Position numbers and translations under genes: made by a program
Part shown: positions 34,744 to 41,901 of the stretch, one piece after another
How positions within the stretch are numbered: position 1 is the first letter of the stretch
Layout: each line of letters begins with the position of its first letter
The notes under the pieces: model-generated
What the model was told of the DNA's origin: nothing
Seen by the model: only the letters and a program-made list of their open reading frames with translations
The model's database searches: none
DNA from: Bradyrhizobium sp. 195
Lineage (GTDB): Bacteria > Pseudomonadota > Alphaproteobacteria > Rhizobiales > Xanthobacteraceae
Assembly (NCBI RefSeq): GCF_023101665.1
Contig: NZ_CP082161.1
Location: forward strand, 4,154,001 to 4,218,000
Direction of reading: 5' to 3'
Length of the DNA: 64,000 nt

Positions 34744-35571
34744 ATGTCCATGCGGACTTGTCTGGTTGCCATCCTCGTTGCACTCGCCGCGCCCCTGACT
34801 GCACATGCGCAATCGGCCGATCTCGTTCTGTGCGATCGCGTGGCGGCCGATCCCAGCGATCCCGACAAACCGGCCGACGTGAGGGGCGTCAGCGAGATCG
34901 CATCCGCCGACGTTGCGACCGCGATCAAATTCTGCAAACAGGCCGCGCCGTCCTCGCGCCGTGCGATGTTCGCGCTCGGCCGCGCCTATGCGGCCAACCG
35001 GCAGACGGCGGAGGCGATCGCTGCCTGGCGCAAGGCGGCCGACAAGGGATCGAGCGCGGCCATGGTCGAGCTCGGTGTCGCCTATGGCACCGGCTCCGGT
35101 ATCGCCAAGGACGAAGCACAGGCGCGCAAACTGTTCGAGAAGGCGGCGCAATCAGGCAATCCCCGCGGCGTCAGCAACCTCGCTGCGCTCGGCGGCGCAG
35201 GTGGTGCTGCCCCGGCCGATCCCGCGCAGGCACGCGCGCTGCTCGGCAAGGCTGCCGAGACCAACGCGGAAGCGCAGTACCAGCTCGGCCTGATGCTCTC
35301 CGAAGGCGCAGGCGGTGCGAAGGACGACGTGGCGGCGCGTGTGCTGTTCGAGAAGGCGGCCGCGCAAAACCATCCCGGCGCGCTGGAGCGGATGGGAGCC
35401 TTCGCGCAGGAAGGCCGCGGCGGGCCGAAGGACAAGGACGCCGCGAAAGCCTATTACGAGCGCGCCGCCGCGCTCGGCGACGAGGATGCCAAGAAGGCGC
35501 TGGAGCGGCTGCGCTGCCCCTACGCGATCAAGGACAAGCAGGGCAAGCTCGTCACCACGCTGTGCTTCTGA
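34744..35571 (+). CDS. Sel1-repeat (SLR/TPR-like) exported protein
   Basis: A 275-residue secreted protein: signal peptide MSMRTCLVAILVALAAPLTA, then a region with Cys (DLVLCDRVA, IKFCKQAA) and at least four Sel1-like repeats of about 36 residues ending in patterns such as AMVELGVAYGTGSGIAKDEA, AQYQLGLMLSEGAGGAKDDV and ALERMGAFAQEGRGGPKDKD. Sel1 repeats mediate protein-protein contacts, often in periplasmic or exopolysaccharide systems. Partner unknown. The reading begins 27 bp after the ModA-like stop. Confidence 0.85.
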   Translation: MSMRTCLVAILVALAAPLTAHAQSADLVLCDRVAADPSDPDKPADVRGVSEIASADVATAIKFCKQAAPSSRRAMFALGRAYAANRQTAEAIAAWRKAADKGSSAAMVELGVAYGTGSGIAKDEAQARKLFEKAAQSGNPRGVSNLAALGGAGGAAPADPAQARALLGKAAETNAEAQYQLGLMLSEGAGGAKDDVAARVLFEKAAAQNHPGALERMGAFAQEGRGGPKDKDAAKAYYERAAALGDEDAKKALERLRCPYAIKDKQGKLVTTLCF

Positions 35572-35655
35572 CCAGAGCCAGTGAGCAGAGCCAGGATTTG
35601 ACGGAACCCGGCTCGCGCGTACGCCGTTGACGTCCAGACACATGGGAGCACGGAC

Positions 35656-35805
35656 ATGATCCGCAAACTGGCGTCGGGCGAATACCGCCTTTACTCACGC
35701 AAGGTGAATCCGAAAACCGGCAAGCGTCGCAACCTCGGGACCTTCAGGAGCCGTGCGGCAGCCGAGAAGCACGAGCGCGAGGTGCAGTATTTCAAGCGTC
35801 ACTGA
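35656..35805 (+). CDS. Small basic protein (49 aa)
   Basis: MIRKLASGEYRLYSRKVNPK ... RRNLGTFRSRAAAEKHEREV, 49 residues behind GGGAG seven bases upstream. Rich in Arg/Lys with the phrase GKRRNLGTF, like small rhizobial proteins annotated as hypothetical. It looks complete and well formed, with a good ribosome binding site and a consistent codon bias. No function can be assigned; nucleic-acid binding is possible. Confidence 0.72.
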   Translation: MIRKLASGEYRLYSRKVNPKTGKRRNLGTFRSRAAAEKHEREVQYFKRH

Positions 35806-36045
35806 CGCCTGATGAGCTTGCGGCAAACAATAAATGCGAAAACAACCCCAAGCACAGTAGCCAAGCCCTTGAAATCGCTGCTTGCGGATTAAGCGAAATG
35901 GATGGTTGACCCGTCGGGCAAAACAAGGGCATGATGGCATCGTGGCAGCGGGGGTCCCGCAAGGCCCCTGCGCGGAAAAGCCGGATGGCCGAGCTGCGGC
36001 GGCAATGCTAGGTAGCCCGCGATTCTTTTCCGATTTTGCGGGTTC

Positions 36046-36756
36046 ATGGCGTTGCTCGACGGACTCTACAAGGTTGAATACGGCGTCAACGATGCGTTCG
36101 GGCGCAGCATCATGTGCCTGCATGACGGCAAGATGCTGGGCGGCAATTCGGGCTTCGCGCATCTTGGCACCTATGCCGAGCAGGGCGGCGAGATCGTCGC
36201 CGAGGTGATTACCGAACGGCATAACCACGATCCCAACTACAAGCCGCTGATGGGGGCGGACGTCGCCTCGATCGGGGCACGCGGCCGGCTGATCGGGAAC
36301 GAGATCCGTCTTCAGGGCAGTGCGAACACGATGCCGGGCGCCAATTTCTGGGCCAATCTCACGCGGCTCGATGATGGGGCGCTGCCGCCGCGCGGCACGA
36401 TCGGGCAGGGTGGCATCGCCAACGGGCTCTACGGGATGAGTCTGCGCGCGCTTGATGGTGTCGAGGCCGGCCTCTCTGGCGTGATGCTGCTGATCGACGG
36501 ACGCATCCTCGGGGGCGATGCGTTCTTCTACTATCTCGGCTCCTATTCCTCGGCAGACGGCCGCTGGAAGGGCGAGATGCTGAACCAGGAGCACACGCCG
36601 GCGAAAGGTGAAAACCCGGTCTTCGGCGGCTTCGAGGTCGGGATCGGATTCTCCGGAGCCTGCACCGCGGATAGCGGCGAGCTCGAAGGCATCGCGCTCG
36701 CCGGCAAGCGCAGCCTGCGGCTGGCGGCCTCGCTCAAGCTGATGCGGCGGGCGTAG
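36046..36756 (+). CDS. GrlR-like protein with two tandem domains (paralogue 3)
   Basis: 236 residues, same plan as the gene at 33287. Domain 1: LLDGLYKVEYGVNDAFGRSI, GKMLGGNSGFAHLGTYAE and RHNHDPNYKPL. Domain 2: IANGLYGMSLRALDGVEAGL, GRILGGDAFFYYLGSYSSAD, GRWKGEMLNQEHTPAK, EVGIGFSG and ALAGKRSLRL. The conserved HNxDPNY (domain 1) and NQEHTPAK (domain 2) sites are the best candidates for a ligand or partner surface. No signal peptide. The gene stands alone; the preceding 240 bp hold no other gene. Confidence 0.75.
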   Translation: MALLDGLYKVEYGVNDAFGRSIMCLHDGKMLGGNSGFAHLGTYAEQGGEIVAEVITERHNHDPNYKPLMGADVASIGARGRLIGNEIRLQGSANTMPGANFWANLTRLDDGALPPRGTIGQGGIANGLYGMSLRALDGVEAGLSGVMLLIDGRILGGDAFFYYLGSYSSADGRWKGEMLNQEHTPAKGENPVFGGFEVGIGFSGACTADSGELEGIALAGKRSLRLAASLKLMRRA

Positions 36757-36957
36757 GGCGGATACAAATAAGGGCGGAGCTAGAGTCTCCTGACATGAAG
36801 CAGGCCTCACGCTTCGCCTCGACCAATGTCAGCAAAGTGCCCGGCCCGAAGCAAAATCCTCAATTCCGCTCGCTTTCTAGCGTCACCTAAGGCCTTTGGA
36901 GCCGGAGTTCTCTGGCGGCAGACGGCCGGTCACCCAAGCGCTAAACGCGGAGATTGA

Positions 36958-37134
<177 letters not shown>

Positions 37135-37288
37135 GGCTGCCAGACAGTCCGGGCGGATCGCGGGCCGTGCTACTGCACGCGCGGCCTGCGACCGCGCGGG
37201 CCGGCATCTGCGGGGACGGGCCCGAAGCGATCGCCGGTGATCCTGATGGACACGGGAGGACTCGTGGTCCCACCCGTGAGCGCAGGCC

Positions 37289-38197
37289 TCAGGTGTGCGT
37301 CGGACCTTCTATGCGGGAACGATCGTTCGATTCCGCTCCCCTGAGTTCGGCGGGAGGAACGACCAGGACGTCCACATTCAAGGACCGCAGGACTTCTTCC
37401 GTGACGCTGCCGATCAGTGCCCGAAGCAATCCGGATCGGCTGTGCGTCCCCATCACGAGCAGGTCAGGCCGCTTCTCCTCGACGGCACGGGTTATGACCT
37501 GCATGGGTCCGCCTTCGTCGATGCGAAGCGACCATCGTCGCGTGTCGAACCCATTGGTCACGAGAAAATTGGTCAGTTCCTCCATCGCTCTGTGACGCTC
37601 GCCCTCGACATATCCGCTGATGACGGCGGTGCTCGCACCAGAGCTGATCAAGCGCGTCTTGCCCATGGGGGAGAAGGCGTGGAGAAGCGTTGCTCCGTCA
37701 TCTTCCAGGAGCCCGGAAGATAGAGCGACGCGAATTGCGTCGGCCGACGTTTTGGACATGTCGACCGGCACCAGAACCCGTTCATAGCGCCGCTGCGCCT
37801 CATTGTTCACCATCAGCACGGGATATCTTCCTCCGCGAATGACCCGTTCGATGGTGGTGCCTTTGACGATATCGCGCAGAAACTGCTTGCGGTGAGCCCC
37901 CATCACGATGAGATGCGCGCCGGCTGCTGCGGCCGCGCGCGATATTCCGTCGACAGGATGGCCCTTGATCACGGTCGGATAACAGCTGACATCACGCAGC
38001 TCCGACACGGCGCTGATCTGCTCGATCAGCACCCGATGTGCCTCGCGCTCTTCCATGTGGACCAGATCAGCTGGCCGATCATCATCAACGACGTGGACAA
38101 GGTGCAGCTCAGCATGCTGGGCGCGAGCCAGAAGGCCAGCCTGCCGAAGAGCGCGATGTGAGCGCGTCGAGAAATCCGTCGCAGCGACGATGTTCAT
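37289..38197 (-). CDS. Universal stress protein, tandem UspA domains
   Basis: 302 residues in two UspA domains. Domain 1 (about 1-140) begins NIVAATDFSTRSHRALRQAG and ends VMGAHRKQFLRDIVKGTTIE, domain 2 (about 145-290) begins YERVLVPVDMSKTSADAIRV and ends VMGTHSRSGLLRALIGSVTE; the second keeps the ATP-binding G-x2-G-x9-G-S/T spacing, while the first has a variant loop. Such tandem proteins respond to starvation or oxygen limitation. It runs leftward and is not obviously linked to the mnh operon. Confidence 0.9.
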   Translation of the reverse strand: MNIVAATDFSTRSHRALRQAGLLARAQHAELHLVHVVDDDRPADLVHMEEREAHRVLIEQISAVSELRDVSCYPTVIKGHPVDGISRAAAAAGAHLIVMGAHRKQFLRDIVKGTTIERVIRGGRYPVLMVNNEAQRRYERVLVPVDMSKTSADAIRVALSSGLLEDDGATLLHAFSPMGKTRLISSGASTAVISGYVEGERHRAMEELTNFLVTNGFDTRRWSLRIDEGGPMQVITRAVEEKRPDLLVMGTHSRSGLLRALIGSVTEEVLRSLNVDVLVVPPAELRGAESNDRSRIEGPTHT

Positions 38198-38376
38198 GTC
38201 AGGACCTCATATTGGCCAGCGATGGCGGGAAAGCGCTACCAACGGTGGCAACTCGATTGGTTTAGGAGCGGCTTATGAAACGCGCGGACCCGCCGCGAGA
38301 TATGCGCGGGCTATCGTGTGGCGATCGAAAGCAACGGTGGACGCGGCGATGCAAGATGACAAAGCACCTCCCGACG

Positions 38377-38505
38377 TCACCTGTTTTCATCACGAGGAAT
38401 CGGTGGTGGGCGGCGCGCAAATGCCGCGCGGAATCCGTCGGGATCAAAAATCCAGATGACCATGATCCAGGCGGTCAGGACGAACAGCGCTAAAAATACC
38501 GACAT
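38377..38505 (-). CDS. Very small single-pass membrane protein (42 aa)
   Basis: MSVFLALFVLTAWIMVIWIF then DPDGFRAAFARRPPPIPRD, 42 residues. One membrane segment (about 3-20) and a short basic, Pro-rich tail. GGGAG lies six bases upstream. The gene overlaps an unlikely 72-codon frame on the other strand, which is why I prefer it. It could be a small regulator or subunit-like peptide; no family is recognised. Confidence 0.55.
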   Translation of the reverse strand: MSVFLALFVLTAWIMVIWIFDPDGFRAAFARRPPPIPRDENR

Positions 38506-38546
38506 GAGGAACTCCCGGCTTGGTTCAGAACCCTTGAGGTGCCGCG

Positions 38547-38571
38547 CCCGGGCGATGTGGAATCGCCCGGG
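38547..38571. other. GC-rich hairpin in the 325-bp gap upstream of the small membrane protein
   Basis: Perfect 10-bp stem CCCGGGCGAT / ATCGCCCGGG with loop GTGGA, with no T-run on either strand, so it is a weak terminator candidate or a structured leader for the small membrane protein. The rest of 38506-38830 shows no gene, apart from a 19-codon reading at about 38629-38570 that I do not trust. The stretch 38198-38376 also shows nothing. Confidence 0.5.
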
Positions 38572-38830
38572 TTACCGGCCGATCAGCAGCCGGTTCCCAC
38601 AAGTTCGGTTTTGAAGCAGCTCGGTCATCATTGCCTCTGTTTGGAATCGCCTCAGCGCATCCCGCACCGCTGAAAGCTGCGGCGAATTCGCGCGCAAGCC
38701 CAGCATCATCAACGCACTAGATGTAGGCATGCGCGGCTCGAGATCAAATGCGACATTTAGCCGGCCTTGGCCGATCTGCAGAGCTGTCTGGAATCAGCGC
38801 GTGGCTTGCGAGTGAGGCCGCTGCCTCGTC

Positions 38831-39181
38831 CTAATTGTTCTCTGGTTCGCCGACCCGCGCACTCCGTTCGGCAGTGTCGCGAAAACGGGCTGCACCCACC
38901 AGCACCGTCAGCGCAATAGGCGTGGTCACGACGCCAAACCCCACAATCAGGATTTCATGCAACACCGGTCTGCTCTGCAGGACCGAGAAGTAGAGCATTG
39001 AAGCGACTGCAATGAAGACAGTGCCGAGCGTCGTCCCTAGCGTTGGCGCATGGACCCGTTCGTAGAATGTATTGAGCCGCAGAAGACCGAGCGAACCGAT
39101 CAATGTGACGGAGGCGCCGAGTAGAAGGAGAACCGCCGTGAGGGCAGCAGCCCAGGGCGGCAATTGTTCGATGCCGTTCAT
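38831..39181 (-). CDS. mnhG: Mrp/Pha-type cation:proton antiporter subunit G
   Basis: 116 residues with three hydrophobic segments: MNGIEQLPPWAAALTAVLLL, LGASVTLIGSLGLLRLNTFY (the signature RLNTFYERVHAPTLGTTLG) and the final FGVVTTPIALTVLVGAAR. The start at 39181 overlaps the mnhF stop by four bases. Subunit of the multi-subunit antiporter complex in the inner membrane; last gene of the operon. Longer frame upstream is a shadow. Confidence 0.92.
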   Translation of the reverse strand: MNGIEQLPPWAAALTAVLLLLGASVTLIGSLGLLRLNTFYERVHAPTLGTTLGTVFIAVASMLYFSVLQSRPVLHEILIVGFGVVTTPIALTVLVGAARFRDTAERSARVGEPENN

Positions 39182-39459
39182 TCGATCACCTCGCCGCGGA
39201 GCAGGAACTTGGCCAGCGCGACCGTGCCAACGAATCCGAAAATTGCCATGGCGAGAGCCGCCTCGAAATAGAGCGTTTCGCCGGATCGGATCCCGAACGT
39301 CAGAAGCAGCAACATCGCGTTCACGGACAATGTGTCGAAGCCCAGGACGCGGTCCTGTGCCCGTGGTCCGCGAAAGATGCGGAAAGCCCCGCAGCCGATA
39401 GCCAGTGCCAGGAGAACCTGCGCGGCAACGAGCGAGTAGAACAGCACGAGCTGGCTCAT
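39178..39459 (-). CDS. mnhF: Mrp/Pha-type cation:proton antiporter subunit F
   Basis: 93 residues with three membrane segments. RIFRGPRAQDRVLGFDTLSV is the MnhF/MrpF signature (RxxxGPxxxDRVxAxDxL). The start MSQLVLFYSLVAAQVLL at 39459 is chosen over an upstream Met because it overlaps the mnhE stop by four bases. Acts within the antiporter complex; no independent activity known. Confidence 0.92.
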   Translation of the reverse strand: MSQLVLFYSLVAAQVLLALAIGCGAFRIFRGPRAQDRVLGFDTLSVNAMLLLLTFGIRSGETLYFEAALAMAIFGFVGTVALAKFLLRGEVIE

Positions 39460-39944
39460 TCGAATATCTCCAGCAGATGGCGTTCGTAACGCTCCTTGAT
39501 GGTGCGGACCCACTCGCCTTCATCGACGAGGTCCAGAACATGGATCATCAACGAACCTTTTTGAGCATCGAAGTTCACCCACAGCGTGCCGGGGGTCGAT
39601 GTAATGATGCAAGCCAACCAGGCCAGCCCGTACGGATTGCGCATGTCGAGAGGAATGTTCACGAACCCCGACCTTCGGTCTCGCCGTCCGAAACCGAGAA
39701 CGATCTGCCCAACCGCAAGATTTGACCGGATGATGTCGACCGCCACCAGTCCCAACAGTCGCAGCATGAGGCCGGGTCGTCTGAGGCGCGTGTCCGGTAA
39801 CTCCAGCACGGTGAGAATCCGGCCGCCGACGAGTGCGATGACACAGCCGAGGAGAATGTGTCCGAACGTAACTGCCTGATTGAGCAGCAGCCATAGTGCG
39901 AGCAGGCAGAAGCTTACGATTGGAAACGGTAGGAAGCGTGTCAT
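39456..39944 (-). CDS. mnhE: Mrp/Pha-type cation:proton antiporter subunit E
   Basis: 162 residues with two or three N-terminal membrane segments (FPIVSFCLLALWLLLNQAVT and ILLGCVIALVGG) and a cytoplasmic C-terminal domain. The conserved block is ACIITSTPGTLWVNFD, with VLDLVDEGEW following. The start overlaps the mnhD stop by four bases. Structural subunit of the antiporter. Confidence 0.93.
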   Translation of the reverse strand: MTRFLPFPIVSFCLLALWLLLNQAVTFGHILLGCVIALVGGRILTVLELPDTRLRRPGLMLRLLGLVAVDIIRSNLAVGQIVLGFGRRDRRSGFVNIPLDMRNPYGLAWLACIITSTPGTLWVNFDAQKGSLMIHVLDLVDEGEWVRTIKERYERHLLEIFE

Positions 39945-41563
39945 TTGCCGTCCGCCTTTCGGCTACCTTGGGCGTCGGTCTCCAGGACGTCGCCGACGTA
40001 GCCGGCCGGCGCGTGCAGGGATTGCGCCGTGGCCTGCATGAAACGGATCACGGGACCGGCCATGACCGTTTGTACCGCGCAAATGATCAGCAGGAACATG
40101 ACCGGCGCCATCTCGATCACGCGCACGCGCGGCACGGTGCGATCGGGCGAGGCCCAGAAGGTGCGGATTCCCGCGCGTGCCATCGCAATCAACGTCGCGA
40201 AACCGGACAGGATCAGCACCACGAGAAGCGCCCATCCGCTGCCGGGAACGGCACCGCTCCGATGCGCGTCTGCCGGGTTGAGAGCCGCAGCGAGCAGCGC
40301 GAATTTGGCGATGAACCCGGACAGCGGCGGCAGCCCGGCGATGACCAGCGCGCAGCCGATGAAAGCGACGCCGAGCAATCCCATCGTTGCCACGATAGCG
40401 ATGCCGACATCCTCTTCCGCTTCCTCAATCTCGTCGTCTTCTCCATAGGCTTCCCGGGTGACGGCGATCACGTCCGCTCCAGGTTCGCGGCCTCGCTCGA
40501 TGAGTTCGACGAGAAGGAAAAACGCGCTGATGCCGAGCGTCGAGCTGACGAGGTAGAAAAGCGCGCCACTGGTGACGCCGACTTGTCCCATCCCCGTCGC
40601 GGCGAGCAAGGTTCCGGAGGATACGAGCACCGAAAAGCCGCCGAGCCGGGCGGTGTCCTGCGACGCCAATGTGCCGATCGCTCCGAATACGATCGTCGCC
40701 AATCCACCCCACAATAACCAGTCGCTGCCGAAGCCGGCCGATGCGCCGGTGCCCTCGCCGAAAAGCAACAGCGATAGTCGGAGCACGATGTACACGCCGA
40801 CCTTCGTCATGATCGCGAAGATCGACGCCACCGGCGGACTGGCGGCTGCGTAGGCCGTCGGCAGCCAGAAGCTCAGGGGCCATATTCCGGCCTTGAGCAG
40901 GAAGGCGACGGCCAGCACGCCGGCACCGGCTTCGAGCAGGCCGCGGCTCTCCGCAGCGATCTGCGGCATCCGCGCCGCAAGATCTGCCATGTTGAGCGTC
41001 CCGGTGACGCCGTAGATCAGGCTGACCCCGATCAGAAACAGCAGCGAGGCCGCCAGGTTCACGACGATGTAATGCAGCCCCGCCTTCACCCTTGCAAGGC
41101 CGGAGCCGTGCAGCAGAAGGCCATACGATGCTGCCAGCAATAGTTCGAAGAACACGAACAGGTTGAAGAGATCGCCCGTGAGAAAGGCGCCGTTGAGGCC
41201 CATCAGCAGGAACTGAAACAAGGAATGGAAATGCGCACCCGCTCGGTGCCAACGGGCAAGAGAGAACACAGCCGAGGCCAACGCCAGGACGTTGGTCAGG
41301 AGCAGCATGAGAGCGGACAGCCGATCGAGAACGAGGACTATTCCGAAGGGAGCAGGCCAATTGCCCAAACGATAGACGATACTGGTTCCAGCATCGGACA
41401 TTCCGAGCAAGATCACCGCGATGCAAACGAGTGCAACGGTTCCGGCGATGTTGAGGCTGGCCACGATGGCCCGGTGCCTATCTCCGTTGAGCAGCAGCAT
41501 GCCGGCACCTGCCAGCAGCGGCAGGATGATTGGCGCGATGATCAGACCCGCAGCGCCGCTCAC
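39941..41563 (-). CDS. mnhD: Mrp/Pha-type cation:proton antiporter subunit D
   Basis: 540 residues, related to respiratory complex I NuoN/NuoM-type proton channels, with about 14 membrane segments. Conserved residues: TGDLFNLFVFFELLLAASYG (conserved Glu of the channel), VNLAASLLFLIGVSLIYGVT, HFHSLFQFLLMGLNGAF, and LLKAGIWPLSFWLPTAYAAA with the key Lys. A loop after about residue 370 (EAYGEDDEIEEAEEDVG) is strongly acidic. Start overlaps the mnhC stop by four bases. Confidence 0.95.
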   Translation of the reverse strand: MSGAAGLIIAPIILPLLAGAGMLLLNGDRHRAIVASLNIAGTVALVCIAVILLGMSDAGTSIVYRLGNWPAPFGIVLVLDRLSALMLLLTNVLALASAVFSLARWHRAGAHFHSLFQFLLMGLNGAFLTGDLFNLFVFFELLLAASYGLLLHGSGLARVKAGLHYIVVNLAASLLFLIGVSLIYGVTGTLNMADLAARMPQIAAESRGLLEAGAGVLAVAFLLKAGIWPLSFWLPTAYAAASPPVASIFAIMTKVGVYIVLRLSLLLFGEGTGASAGFGSDWLLWGGLATIVFGAIGTLASQDTARLGGFSVLVSSGTLLAATGMGQVGVTSGALFYLVSSTLGISAFFLLVELIERGREPGADVIAVTREAYGEDDEIEEAEEDVGIAIVATMGLLGVAFIGCALVIAGLPPLSGFIAKFALLAAALNPADAHRSGAVPGSGWALLVVLILSGFATLIAMARAGIRTFWASPDRTVPRVRVIEMAPVMFLLIICAVQTVMAGPVIRFMQATAQSLHAPAGYVGDVLETDAQGSRKADGK

Positions 41564-41901
41564 GCTTCCGGCTCCTGACCGTCCACATGATCGGTCCGTG
41601 CCAGGCCGCGCGATGCGAGGAGGACCACCAGGAACAGCGCGGTGGTCGCAAAGCTGATGACGATCGCAGTCAGGACGAGCGCCTGCGGGAGCGGATCAGC
41701 ATGCTTGGCGGCATCTCCGATCTCCTTTGCGATGAGCACCGGAGCTCCGGTCCGCACGCGTCCCATGGCCACGATGAAGAGATTGACGGCGTAAGAGAGC
41801 AGCGACAGTCCGATGATGACCTGAAACGTGCGCGGCCTGAGAATGAGCCACACGCCGGACGCCGCAAGTGTACCGATACCAACCGCCAGCACGATCTCCA
41901 T
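41560..41901 (-). CDS. mnhC: Mrp/Pha-type cation:proton antiporter subunit C
   Basis: 113 residues, NuoK-like, three membrane segments: VLAVGIGTLAASGVWLIL, GLSLLSYAVNLFIVAMGRV, and ALVLTAIVISFATTALFLVV. DPLPQALVLTAIVISFA is the conserved MnhC signature. Its ATG overlaps the TGA of mnhA by one base (TGATG). A conserved Glu in the middle segment is replaced by the polar context around Asn, as usual for MnhC. Confidence 0.94.
   Translation of the reverse strand: MEIVLAVGIGTLAASGVWLILRPRTFQVIIGLSLLSYAVNLFIVAMGRVRTGAPVLIAKEIGDAAKHADPLPQALVLTAIVISFATTALFLVVLLASRGLARTDHVDGQEPEA

Noticed and set aside
38275..38493. 72-codon frame on the + strand with AGGAG six bases before ATG
   Set aside because: Its start signal is good, but the product is Arg/Lys/Trp-rich without a recognisable pattern and it overlaps the 42-aa membrane peptide on the other strand, which has both a ribosome binding site and a clear transmembrane segment. 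It remains possible.
38570..38629. 19-codon reading with AGAGG close to its ATG on the - strand
   Set aside because: Too short, with a spacing of only two bases to the first ATG, and inside an otherwise empty gap.
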